A DNA stretch of 64,000 nucleotides from Jeotgalibacillus sp. ET6 (GTDB taxonomy: Bacteria; Bacillota; Bacilli; Bacillales; Jeotgalibacillaceae). This document shows positions 16,974-25,828 of this stretch, piece after piece. Numbering within the stretch: position 1 is the first letter of the stretch; the number at the start of each line of letters is the position of its first letter. The position numbers were made by a program, and so were the translations under genes. The notes under the pieces were generated by a model that was given only the letters and a program-made list of their open reading frames with translations, did not search any database and was not told the DNA's origin. The stretch covers positions 1 through 64,000 of the forward strand of contig NZ_JARUIU010000004.1 of NCBI RefSeq assembly GCF_029667115.1, in the 5' to 3' direction.

Positions 16974-18521
16974 GTGGCGTATAAAGTATTTTTAGTAGAC
17001 GATGACCGGTATGTTCGAAAAGGGTTAATCAATCTCATTGATTGGAAAAGCTGCGGATTTGAAGTATGTGCCGAAGCGGATAACGGCGAAGATGCGCTGG
17101 TGTACATTCAGGAAAATACACCCGATTTAGTCATTACAGATATTAAAATGCCTGTAGTAGATGGTCTTACACTCATAAAATCAGCATTGGAATTAAACCA
17201 ATCGATTCCTGACTTTATTATTATTACGGGCTACAGTGATTTTAAATATGCACAAAAAGCTGTGAAATATGGAGTGCATGATTTCATCCTAAAGCCGGTG
17301 GATAAATTTGAAATTGAAGAAACGCTTAAAAAAGTTGCAAAGGGGCAGGCCAGAAAACTGAAGCTTAAACAAAACAGGGAACATACTCTTGCTGAAGCTG
17401 CGTTCAATGATTTAATTACAGGCGGGCTTGATCAGGAGCAGATGGATGCAAGCATGCTGAATTTAATGGGCAGCCCAACGAAAGGAATTGCCTATATTAT
17501 TATTGAAATCAATAACATCGTCGTAAATACAATTAAATCACGCGAAATCGTTAATAAAGTGATGTACGGTGAAGAGATAAGATCAACTGCTTTATTTCGG
17601 GAACATGGCAATAACCGGATCGGACTGCTGGTTAATGGAGGAGACCTCAGGAGATTTAGAGGAGATATTCATGCGTTTTCTGAAAACCTTCAGGATCAGC
17701 TTTCTGCCTGCCTGAAAACAGAGGTAACCATTTATGTGGGGAAGGTTGTAGATCATGCAGGCGGGATTAAGGAATCATATGATGCTGCCATGAAAGCTTT
17801 GCAGTTTAAATTTTTGGAAAAATCAGACAAGGTTATCGCGTACGATTATACAGGCAAATCCTCTGTGAATTACATTGAGCTGGAGCAATCTTTTTATCAG
17901 CTTTTGATGGAGCAAATAGAAGAAAATAAAACAGATGAGATTAAAAAAACAGCTCAGATTATGTTCGAGCAGTTTGAGTCTAAAGCATTTGCGAAGGATG
18001 CTGTCAGAACGTCTATTAATCGTGTGATTCATGAGGTTGTAAGAACGGTGCGGTCAATGGAGGGGGACGAGACGAAATTAGCCTCCCTGCAAATGATGCT
18101 GAATTGGGATAATCTGCCCCGTACGCTGAGCGAAATAAAGAAAATGTTTGTCGCGTTTCTGCTGGAGGCAGCAGCGATGCTAAAAAGAATGAATAGGGAT
18201 TGCGGAGCGGTGAATATCCGGCGTATTAAAAAGTATGTCGATACGAATTACCAGGCGGATCTTACCTTAAAGACGATTGCCAATAAATTCTTTTTAAACC
18301 CTGTCTATTTAGGACAATTGTTTAAAAAAACCTATGGCATGTATTTTAAGGATTATATCTTACAGGTGCGAATCAGTGAAGCCAAGAAAAAACTGAGACA
18401 AACAGATATGCGGATTTTCCAGGTGGCGGAAAGTGTCGGTTTTTCCAATGCGGATTACTTTGTCACGCAATTTGAAAAAGCCACTGGAATGACGCCGACT
18501 CAATATCGAAAAAAACTATAA
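16974..18521 (+). CDS. YesN-type AraC response regulator
   Basis: A 515-residue response regulator. The receiver domain (1-120) has VDDD, phospho-acceptor D in VITDIKMPVVDG and the lysine in ILKPV. A middle region (about 130-400) precedes a C-terminal AraC pair of helix-turn-helices (about 415-512; TLKTIANKFFLNPVYLGQLF and IFQVAESVGFSNADYFVTQF). The start is GTG 16974, preceded by GGAGGG; the longer frame from 16953 would span the ribosome site. It should activate the importer and xylanase genes downstream in response to the adjacent YesM-type kinase. Confidence 0.92.
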   Translation: MAYKVFLVDDDRYVRKGLINLIDWKSCGFEVCAEADNGEDALVYIQENTPDLVITDIKMPVVDGLTLIKSALELNQSIPDFIIITGYSDFKYAQKAVKYGVHDFILKPVDKFEIEETLKKVAKGQARKLKLKQNREHTLAEAAFNDLITGGLDQEQMDASMLNLMGSPTKGIAYIIIEINNIVVNTIKSREIVNKVMYGEEIRSTALFREHGNNRIGLLVNGGDLRRFRGDIHAFSENLQDQLSACLKTEVTIYVGKVVDHAGGIKESYDAAMKALQFKFLEKSDKVIAYDYTGKSSVNYIELEQSFYQLLMEQIEENKTDEIKKTAQIMFEQFESKAFAKDAVRTSINRVIHEVVRTVRSMEGDETKLASLQMMLNWDNLPRTLSEIKKMFVAFLLEAAAMLKRMNRDCGAVNIRRIKKYVDTNYQADLTLKTIANKFFLNPVYLGQLFKKTYGMYFKDYILQVRISEAKKKLRQTDMRIFQVAESVGFSNADYFVTQFEKATGMTPTQYRKKL

Positions 18522-18545
18522 TCAAAGAGTGAAAATGGGGTTAAA

Positions 18546-20288
18546 ATGAAATTATTTACTTTTAATAATATTGGGCTGCGGCATAAACTATTAATCATTT
18601 ATATTTTCTCCGTTTTTATTCCAATCACGTTAACTCATATTGTGTTTTACCAGGTCACGTCTTCGAATGTGAAGACACAAAAAGAGAATGACCTGGCCCT
18701 TTCCGTAGAAAGAATGTCTGATAATTTTCTGATTGCGATAAATGATGCAGTGGGGATTTCTTCTATGCTTTACACAGACTATGAATTGTACACGTTTCTG
18801 GACACAAGCTATGACTCAACCCCGCAATTCATTCGTGCCTATCACGACTATTATGACAAAATTAGCAAGGAAGTTTCCCTATACTCACCTGTTCATTCCA
18901 TCAACCTGTATACCGATAATGAAACAGTGATTTATGCAGGCGGAATCAAGCAAATCGATGGGCCAGTCAGAGATTCTCAGTGGTATCAAGATTCTGAGCT
19001 TAACCGGAATTCCTATCCTATTTTGACCCGCCGAATCGGGGATTCCGGATTACTCGATTCTTTCAGTTTAATAAGAGAAATGGACAATTATACGACCATT
19101 GACTCTACCCAAAAAATACTGGAAATCCGATTGGACCGGGACCTTATGTACAATATTTTCAGTGATGTCACGTTTCCAGGTGATGTTTATTTGCTGGATG
19201 GAGAAGGCTTTATTGAATACACCACCAATCCGGATGTGAAGTGGTCTGAAGGTCATTACAACTTTGCACCGGAAGAAGGAACCGATGAGACGATTGCGTT
19301 TGAAGAGTCTTTCAATCTGCAGTATTTGAATAATTGGAGAGTAGTCGGAGTGGCGGAGGAACATGTTCTGCTCGAGGAAGTCGAGAATTCACGAAACTTC
19401 ATCCTTTACTTAGCGCTCATTAATTTAATCTTTCCCTCCCTTATTATTATTTACATTACAAGCTCGCTGCATCATAGGATTTTTCTGATTTTAAAGCATA
19501 TGAGAAAAGTAGAAGATCAGAATTTCGAGCTGATTGATGAAGTAAAGCATGGGGATGAAATTGGTGAGCTGACAAAAGCGTTTAATCGCATGGCGTTTAA
19601 AATTAAAAAGCTCATTAACGATGTGTATGTAGCCGATATTCAAAAAAAGAGCCTGGAATTAAAACGCAAGCAGGCGCAATTAAGTGCTTTGCAAAGCCAA
19701 ATTAATCCGCATTTTTTGTTTAATGTCCTCGAAACGATCCGTATGCGGAGTTTATTGAAAAAAGAAGATGAAACAGCCAATATTATTCACAATATCGCCA
19801 GCATGCTTCGAAAATCCTTTATTTGGGGCAGAGACTGGGTGAAGGTTGAAGAAGAAATCTATTTAATCAAATGCTTCCTTGAAATCCAGCATTACCGGTT
19901 TGACGACAAAATGAGCTATGAAATCGATGTAGACCAGGATGCCTATGACTGTCTTGTGCCCAATATGTCACTGATTCCGTTCGTGGAAAACGCCAGTATC
20001 CATGGAATAGAGCCCATTAAAGGGAAAGGAACCATCTATATTTCTATCAAAAGCAACCAGGATCAATTGATCTGCGAGATTACAGATACGGGTCAGGGAA
20101 TGGAAAAAGAAGAATACGAGGAGCTGATGCATTCACTCGAAGAAACGGAAAATATCGGGGATCATGTAGGAATTAAAAATGTCTATTGCCGTTTAAAGCT
20201 TCATTATGGGGACAATTTTAAGTTTACGATTGCCAGCACAAAGGGAGTAGGAACCACGATCTCGATCATTTTGCCGTGTGAAAGGTAA
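18546..20288 (+). CDS. YesM-type sensor histidine kinase
   Basis: 580 residues: TM1 (about 15-37), a large extracellular Cache-type sensor (about 38-285), TM2 (about 290-310), HAMP, then a His_kinase domain (LSALQSQINPHFLFNVLETI with the phospho-acceptor H) and an HATPase (MSLIPFVENASIHGIEP, ITDTGQGM, GIKNVYCRL). This class senses extracellular oligosaccharides, often with the neighbouring solute-binding protein. It follows the yesN-like gene by 24 bases and ends in a terminator. Confidence 0.92.
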   Translation: MKLFTFNNIGLRHKLLIIYIFSVFIPITLTHIVFYQVTSSNVKTQKENDLALSVERMSDNFLIAINDAVGISSMLYTDYELYTFLDTSYDSTPQFIRAYHDYYDKISKEVSLYSPVHSINLYTDNETVIYAGGIKQIDGPVRDSQWYQDSELNRNSYPILTRRIGDSGLLDSFSLIREMDNYTTIDSTQKILEIRLDRDLMYNIFSDVTFPGDVYLLDGEGFIEYTTNPDVKWSEGHYNFAPEEGTDETIAFEESFNLQYLNNWRVVGVAEEHVLLEEVENSRNFILYLALINLIFPSLIIIYITSSLHHRIFLILKHMRKVEDQNFELIDEVKHGDEIGELTKAFNRMAFKIKKLINDVYVADIQKKSLELKRKQAQLSALQSQINPHFLFNVLETIRMRSLLKKEDETANIIHNIASMLRKSFIWGRDWVKVEEEIYLIKCFLEIQHYRFDDKMSYEIDVDQDAYDCLVPNMSLIPFVENASIHGIEPIKGKGTIYISIKSNQDQLICEITDTGQGMEKEEYEELMHSLEETENIGDHVGIKNVYCRLKLHYGDNFKFTIASTKGVGTTISIILPCER

Positions 20289-20329
20289 GGTGGAGCGGGG
20301 CTTCATGATAAATCATGTAAACTAAAACC

Positions 20330-20370
20330 AACAGTGCATGCCGGCTTAACAAGGCATGCATTGTTTTTTC
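20330..20370 (+). terminator. Terminator after the two-component genes
   Basis: TGCATGCC (20335-20342) and GGCATGCA (20353-20360) form the stem, extended by flanking CA/TG pairs and followed by TTTTTT. Confidence 0.85.
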
Positions 20371-20447
20371 AATAATCAAGCTTCTAAAGTTTACAAAGTA
20401 AAAGCTATACTTTGCATGGTCAATTCACATCACGATGTAAGATACAA

Positions 20448-20461
20448 TGAAAGGGCTTACA
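20448..20461. promoter_or_regulatory. cre-like site upstream of the importer operon
   Basis: TGAAAGGGCTTACA matches the CcpA cre consensus except for one central base (G for C). It lies about 40 bases before the start of the solute-binding protein gene, where bound CcpA would block transcription during growth on preferred sugars. Confidence 0.5.
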
Positions 20462-20498
20462 AAGAAGGGTGAGAGTATAAAAACAAGGGGGAATCAAA

Positions 20499-22139
20499 TT
20501 GGGAAAAAAGAAGGCAGCAGGTTTAGCGGCTTCTGTATTGGCGATGTCAGTTTTTGCAGCGGGTTGTTCAGACGATAGCAATGCTTCAGAAGATGGTGTG
20601 TATACGTACACATTCTTTAACGCCTCGTCAACCGGTACAGATGTTAACACGGCTGATACGACCATTGGAAAAATGTTTGAAGAAGAAACCGGGGTAAACT
20701 TCGACATTGAACATATCGTAGGAGACAGCAACCAGAAAATCGGCACCATGATCGCAAGCGGAGAATATCCGGATCTGTTGAACGCTCAAAATGCGACAAA
20801 TGATGTTATTGATGCCGGAGGATTTGTACCGCTGAATGACCTGATTGAAGAACACGCGCCAAACCTTAGAAAATTGTACGATCCAATTTGGGAGAAAATG
20901 AAGCTTGAAGATGGAAATATTTACATCCTTCCGTCCGGTGTTTCAAATGGATACATTAAACCGCCGAATATTGGACAATCTGCCTTCTTTATTAAACGAG
21001 CAGCGCTAAAGGAACAGGGCTATCCGCATCCAAAAACAATCGATGAGTATTTTGCGATTATTGAAGAATATGCGAAAAACAATCCGACAACTGAGGATGG
21101 GGCAGAAACCATTCCGTATACACTATTGCAATATGACTGGCATGTAGGGCAGCTCTTTGATCCACCTGCATTCTTATCCGGCGAGCAGGAAGGAATCATG
21201 ATAGACCGGGAAACACTCGAAGTAAATGTGCACCACAATAAAGAAATTACCAAGACATGGCTTGGAAAATTAAATGAACTAAATGATAAAGGACTCTTTG
21301 ACAGAGAATCTTTTACACAAAACTACGATGAGTACTTGGCAAAAATTTCATCAGGACGCGTAGTCGGCTGGTTTGGGCCACGCTGGGAGTCGGGTGCAGC
21401 ACTTGATACACTTGAACTCGATGATGATCCGTACAATGACTTTATGGGCTTTCCAATCGTATTTGAAGAAGGAATTAAAGATCAGTATTTGAACCCTGAA
21501 TCCTATGTAACCTCTCCAGGTATGGGATTAACATCAGGAACCGATGAAGAAGATCAGGTAAGAATCATCAAGTTCCTTGATCATATGGCTAAAATTGAAT
21601 CCCAAAAGCTAATCACATGGGGAATTGAAGGCGAAACCTATGAAGTAAATGAAGAAGGCCGCTTTATCCGAACAGAAGAGCAGATTGCCCAGATTCAGGA
21701 AAAAGAATTCCGTGATGAGATGGGACTGACAGCTCTTGGATGGTACTGGCCAATTATGGCGGGGGTTTTTGATGACGGAAACTCCGTTGATCCAAATGTA
21801 CAGCCTGAGGTCGCTGAGATGGCTTACGATGAGGTCGACAAAGAATTCCTCGAAGCCTATGACATTGAAATGTTTACCGATATCTTTACAGAGCCGGAGC
21901 CGGTACCATACATTCCATTTTGGGATGCAGTCATTGAGACGGGCTCTGAAGCACAGCTTTATGACCAGCAGTCACGTGACTTAATCAAACGCTCCTATCC
22001 GGATATCATTCTTGCTGACCCAGGTGCCTTTGATTCTGAGTGGGAAAAGTTTAAGACAAGTTTTGATCAGCTTCCATACGAAGCCTTTGAAGATGTAATT
22101 GAGGCATCTGTAAAACGAGAAGCTGAATTGATGGAGTAG
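20499..22139 (+). CDS. LplA-type sugar-binding lipoprotein of an ABC importer
   Basis: A 546-residue extracellular solute-binding protein. The lipoprotein signal (1-22) ends in the lipobox FAAGC. The mature protein has the LplA-like layout (MFEEETGVNFDIEHIVGDSNQKIGTMIASGEYPDL). The start is TTG 20499, after AAGGGGGAATC; no better ATG exists nearby. With the two permeases downstream it should import xylo-oligosaccharides or aldouronic acids, as suggested by the GH10 and GH43 genes that follow. The ATPase is not encoded here; such systems use a shared MsmX-type ATPase. A hairpin behind it probably keeps permease levels lower. Confidence 0.9.
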   Translation: MGKKKAAGLAASVLAMSVFAAGCSDDSNASEDGVYTYTFFNASSTGTDVNTADTTIGKMFEEETGVNFDIEHIVGDSNQKIGTMIASGEYPDLLNAQNATNDVIDAGGFVPLNDLIEEHAPNLRKLYDPIWEKMKLEDGNIYILPSGVSNGYIKPPNIGQSAFFIKRAALKEQGYPHPKTIDEYFAIIEEYAKNNPTTEDGAETIPYTLLQYDWHVGQLFDPPAFLSGEQEGIMIDRETLEVNVHHNKEITKTWLGKLNELNDKGLFDRESFTQNYDEYLAKISSGRVVGWFGPRWESGAALDTLELDDDPYNDFMGFPIVFEEGIKDQYLNPESYVTSPGMGLTSGTDEEDQVRIIKFLDHMAKIESQKLITWGIEGETYEVNEEGRFIRTEEQIAQIQEKEFRDEMGLTALGWYWPIMAGVFDDGNSVDPNVQPEVAEMAYDEVDKEFLEAYDIEMFTDIFTEPEPVPYIPFWDAVIETGSEAQLYDQQSRDLIKRSYPDIILADPGAFDSEWEKFKTSFDQLPYEAFEDVIEASVKREAELME

Positions 22140-22154
22140 GAAAATAAAATAAAT

Positions 22155-22202
22155 GAGGGAGAGCTGATTATCTGCTGAAGAAATTCAGCTTTCTCTTTTT
22201 TT
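22155..22202 (+). terminator. Attenuating hairpin between binding protein and permease
   Basis: GAGAGCTGA and TCAGCTTTCTC pair around a long loop and are followed by eight T's. It lies inside the importer operon, a common way of making more binding protein than permease. Confidence 0.65.
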
Positions 22203-22273
22203 TAGTACTCTTTTACGGTATTTGTCTTTAAACGATCTGCTTATTGAAAGGTTACTAGATAGGAGGTAGAAAA

Positions 22274-23245
22274 TTGCAGGCCCATTCAAAATTAAACAGC
22301 GCATCTTCTGAAGCACTGCATCAAGAGGAAAAGGGACTGAAGCCCTTTTTAAAAAAATGTAAAAGTCAACGGGCATTATTATTGATGACCATCCCTTTTG
22401 TCATTTGGGTTCTTGTTTTTAGGTATCTCCCTGTTTGGGGATGGACGATGGCTTTTCAGGATTTTAAGCCGGCTCGGGCATTTGCGGAACAGGAATGGGT
22501 TGGACTAAAGCATTTCATCTTTCTTTTTCAGGATGAGCGCTTCCTGCTCGTGCTTAGGAATACCCTCGCACAAAGCGTGATCAACCTGATTTTAGGGTTT
22601 GTGACCGCAATCGGCTTAGCCGTATTAATTAATGAGCTTGCGAATATGAAATTTAAACGGGTGATCCAGACCATCAGTTACCTGCCCCATTTTCTTTCGT
22701 GGGTTGTAGCAGCTGCCCTTGTTTCATCTGTTTTATCCATGGATGGAATCATCAATGAAATTTTGCTTGCGCTGAATCTGATCGATTCCAAAATTCTTTT
22801 TCTGGGAGTCGGAGAGTATTTTTGGGGAATTTTAGCTGCTTCTGATGTTTGGAAGAATGTCGGCTGGAATACCATTATTTATTTGGCGGCCATTGCTATG
22901 ATCGACCAGGAGCAGTATGAGGCGGCCAAAATCGACGGAGCTTCCCGTCTGCAGCGAATTCGATACATTACCATACCGGGAATGAAACAGGTCATTGTGA
23001 TTCTATTAATTATGAATATTGGCTACATAATTGAAGCGGGCTTTGAAGCACAATATTTACTTGGCAACGGACAAAACATGGAGTACTCAGAGAATATTGA
23101 CGTATTTGTCATCAATTACGGAATTTCCATGTTTAACTTTTCGTTAGCCACAGCAGCAGGAATATTTAAAACCGTGATCAGCTTAATCTTTTTAATCGCA
23201 GCAAATTCGTTTGCAAAAAAAATGGGCCAGGGCGGCTTATATTAG
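22274..23245 (+). CDS. LplB-type ABC permease
   Basis: A 323-residue inner-membrane permease with about six TM segments and the EAA loop YEAAKIDGASRLQRIRYITIPG that contacts the ATPase. It begins with TTG 22274 after a perfect AGGAGG. It forms the channel with the next gene product. Confidence 0.92.
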   Translation: MQAHSKLNSASSEALHQEEKGLKPFLKKCKSQRALLLMTIPFVIWVLVFRYLPVWGWTMAFQDFKPARAFAEQEWVGLKHFIFLFQDERFLLVLRNTLAQSVINLILGFVTAIGLAVLINELANMKFKRVIQTISYLPHFLSWVVAAALVSSVLSMDGIINEILLALNLIDSKILFLGVGEYFWGILAASDVWKNVGWNTIIYLAAIAMIDQEQYEAAKIDGASRLQRIRYITIPGMKQVIVILLIMNIGYIIEAGFEAQYLLGNGQNMEYSENIDVFVINYGISMFNFSLATAAGIFKTVISLIFLIAANSFAKKMGQGGLY

Positions 23246-23248
23246 GGG

Positions 23249-24181
23249 GTGCATGACAGGGTGAACATATTACAACGCAAAAAGCGAAATAGAAAGTTCA
23301 AAACGAGAGAAGATGTGATTTTTGATACGTGTAACGTTATTTTTATGTTAGTGCTGAGTGTCATCATGCTGTATCCGTTCTTAAATCAGATCGCCCTTTC
23401 ATTAAATGCTGCGAGTGATTCAGTGAGAGGCGGAATTTATTTATGGCCTAGACAATTTACCTGGAATAACTACGAATACGTATTCAGCCAGGCTTCGATC
23501 ATACAGGGAATAATCGTTTCTGTCGCAAGAACCGTGGTGGGGACAGCACTTGGGGTATTATGTACAGCCATGGTCGCCTACGCCATAGCACAGGAAAAAT
23601 TCATATTCAAAAAATCCATCACTATTATTTTTATCATGACCATGTATTTTAATGGCGGGTTAATCCCGACGTATTTATTAATGAGAGACCTCCAGTTGAT
23701 TGGGACGTTCTGGGTTTACATTCTGCCTGGCTTAATCAGTGCTTTTAATCTGATTATCATGCGTTCCTTTATAGAGGGCATACCAAAAAGTATTTTTGAA
23801 CAAGCCCGCATAGACGGTGCAGGTGATTTTCGCGTATTCTTTCAAATCGTGCTGCCGCTTTCTTTGCCCGTGCTTGCCACGGTATCGCTGTTTCTTGCGG
23901 TTGGCCAGTGGAATCAGTGGTTTGACGTATTCCTGTACAACTCAAGTAATGCGAGCCTGACAACCCTCCAATACGAGCTGATGAAGGTTCTTCAAAACAC
24001 CGCAACATCAAATGCCGATTGGAACTCTGCTCTTGCAAGCGGCGAGCATACGGATAACTCTGTAACACCAAAATCCATTCAGGCAACCATGACGATTGTC
24101 GCAAGTCTACCGATTATCTGTGTGTACCCATTCCTGCAAAAATACTTTGTAAAAGGGATGACATTGGGAGCAGTGAAATAA
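23249..24181 (+). CDS. LplC/YtcP-type ABC permease
   Basis: A 310-residue permease, second half of the channel, with six TM segments and the EAA loop FEQARIDGAGDFRVFFQIVLPL. The ATG at 23249 is only three bases from AGGGGG; GTG 23261, twelve bases away, may be used instead and would drop four residues. It ends 35 bases before the xylanase start. Confidence 0.9.
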   Translation: MHDRVNILQRKKRNRKFKTREDVIFDTCNVIFMLVLSVIMLYPFLNQIALSLNAASDSVRGGIYLWPRQFTWNNYEYVFSQASIIQGIIVSVARTVVGTALGVLCTAMVAYAIAQEKFIFKKSITIIFIMTMYFNGGLIPTYLLMRDLQLIGTFWVYILPGLISAFNLIIMRSFIEGIPKSIFEQARIDGAGDFRVFFQIVLPLSLPVLATVSLFLAVGQWNQWFDVFLYNSSNASLTTLQYELMKVLQNTATSNADWNSALASGEHTDNSVTPKSIQATMTIVASLPIICVYPFLQKYFVKGMTLGAVK

Positions 24182-24216
24182 GGAGTTAAGAGACCTATTC
24201 TGAAGGAGTGACACAG

Positions 24217-25227
24217 ATGACCAAACATGCAGATCAAAGGGAAATCCCAGCTTTATTCAACGTCTTTGAAAATGATTTTTTAATAGGAGCGGCAGTGAAC
24301 CCTATGACGCTGCAGGCTCAGAAAGAGTTTATAAATACGCATTTTAATAGTCTCACATCAGAGAACAATATGAAATTTGAAAACCTGCAGCCGGAAGAAG
24401 GACGTTTTACATTTGAGCAGGCGGATGAGCTTATGGCGTTTGCCAAACAAAACGGAAAAACGGTAAGAGGGCACACACTCGTCTGGCATAACCAAACACC
24501 CCAGTGGGTCTTTCAAAACAAAAATGGCGGAAGGGCAGACAGGCAGCTGGTATTGGACCGGATGAAAGATCACATTGATACCGTCGTTGGAAGATATAAA
24601 GGACAGATCCAGAGCTGGGACGTGGTCAATGAGGCAGTGACCGATAGCGGAGACAGACGGCTGAGAGAGTCGAACTGGCAAGAGACTATTGGGGATGACT
24701 TCATGGAAAAGGCGTTTGAATACGCCCATCTGGCTGACCCCGATGCTGAGCTGTTTTACAACGATTACAATGAATCCGATCCAGAGAAAAGAGAAAAAAT
24801 CTATACAACAGTAAAAGAATTAGTTGAAAAAGATGTACCCATTCATGGAATTGGCCTGCAGGCACATTGGAGCTTGCATCATCCCACGCTTGATCATATA
24901 AGAGCGGCCATCGAGCGATACGCGTCCTTGGGCTTAAAGCTTCATATAACAGAAATGGACGTTTCCGTCTTTGCCTTTGATGATAAGCGAACCGATTTAA
25001 CCGCGATGACAGCCGAAATGGCTCAGCAGCAAATTGAACGATACCATCAATTTTTTGAATGCTTCAGAGAATATTCAGACGTCATTTCTTCTGTTACCTT
25101 TTGGGGCGTGGCAGACAACTACACCTGGCTTGATGATTTCCCAGTACAAGGAAGAAAAAACTGGCCGCTGCTGTTTGATCAGGATCTTCAGCCTAAAGAA
25201 TCCTTCTGGAAATTGGTAAACAGATAG
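24217..25227 (+). CDS. Intracellular GH10 endo-1,4-beta-xylanase
   Basis: A 336-residue GH10 (beta/alpha)8 enzyme. The acid/base is E139 (WDVVNEAV) and the nucleophile E246 (HITEMDV). Other family blocks are LTSENNMKFE, RGHTLVWHNQTPQW and FWGVADNYTWL. There is no signal peptide or carbohydrate-binding module, so it should cut imported xylo-oligosaccharides in the cytoplasm, like the intracellular xylanases of Geobacillus. ATG 24217 is preferred because AAGGAG is eight bases upstream; GTG 24208 overlaps that site. Confidence 0.95.
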   Translation: MTKHADQREIPALFNVFENDFLIGAAVNPMTLQAQKEFINTHFNSLTSENNMKFENLQPEEGRFTFEQADELMAFAKQNGKTVRGHTLVWHNQTPQWVFQNKNGGRADRQLVLDRMKDHIDTVVGRYKGQIQSWDVVNEAVTDSGDRRLRESNWQETIGDDFMEKAFEYAHLADPDAELFYNDYNESDPEKREKIYTTVKELVEKDVPIHGIGLQAHWSLHHPTLDHIRAAIERYASLGLKLHITEMDVSVFAFDDKRTDLTAMTAEMAQQQIERYHQFFECFREYSDVISSVTFWGVADNYTWLDDFPVQGRKNWPLLFDQDLQPKESFWKLVNR

Positions 25228-25269
25228 AATAGGAGAAATGATAACGCATTAACATGAAGGGTGAGGCAC

Positions 25270-25800
25270 ATGAAACACGTTGGACTCGTTTTGATGCTGG
25301 TTCTTTTGACGGCATTTTCAAGCGGATGCAGTCAAAGCAATGAAAAGGTACAGCTGTTGTTTTTCTCAGAAATTCCGGCAGGAGCAGAGGAAGAGGCACA
25401 GGCGATTATTGAAGAAAATACGGGAGAGGGCACATCTTCTCAGCTGGAATTTTACCCGTATCACTATGAAAAAATCGTTATTGAACTGGCAGGGCGAAAC
25501 GGAGATTTGTTTTTTGTGCCGTTAAAAGATGTGAAATACCTGATTGACCCCGTTGCATTCACCCCGTTAACCGAAGTGGCTGAGGCTTCCTCACTGGAAG
25601 AAGGGGCACTGGAAGAGCTTAAAGGGACGGATCCCGATACTGATGAGCTGCACGTCTATGCAGTTCCTGTAGATAACGATTCGTCCTTTATAAAAGAAAT
25701 GGGCTGGACACTCGAAGAGCCGCTGGCTGCATTTATTCCGGCGTACAGTGAAGAAAAAGAAGAAGCGCTCAGCCTGCTGAAGTCTTTAATCAGCAGCTGA
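25270..25800 (+). CDS. Small lipoprotein of the xylan locus (YteS-like?)
   Basis: A 176-residue predicted lipoprotein: hydrophobic signal (1-19) with lipobox FSSGC. The mature part (QLLFFSEIPAGAEEEAQAII; NGDLFFVPLKDVKYLID) has the look of a shortened solute-binding fold. YteS of the B. subtilis rhamnogalacturonan locus is a lipoprotein of similar size and context, but I cannot confirm homology. ATG 25270 follows GAAGGGTGAGG; GTG 25261 overlaps that site. Possibly an accessory surface receptor for the importer. Confidence 0.65.
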   Translation: MKHVGLVLMLVLLTAFSSGCSQSNEKVQLLFFSEIPAGAEEEAQAIIEENTGEGTSSQLEFYPYHYEKIVIELAGRNGDLFFVPLKDVKYLIDPVAFTPLTEVAEASSLEEGALEELKGTDPDTDELHVYAVPVDNDSSFIKEMGWTLEEPLAAFIPAYSEEKEEALSLLKSLISS

Positions 25801-25828
25801 CGCGCAACCAAAGGCGAGGGGGAGTTTC

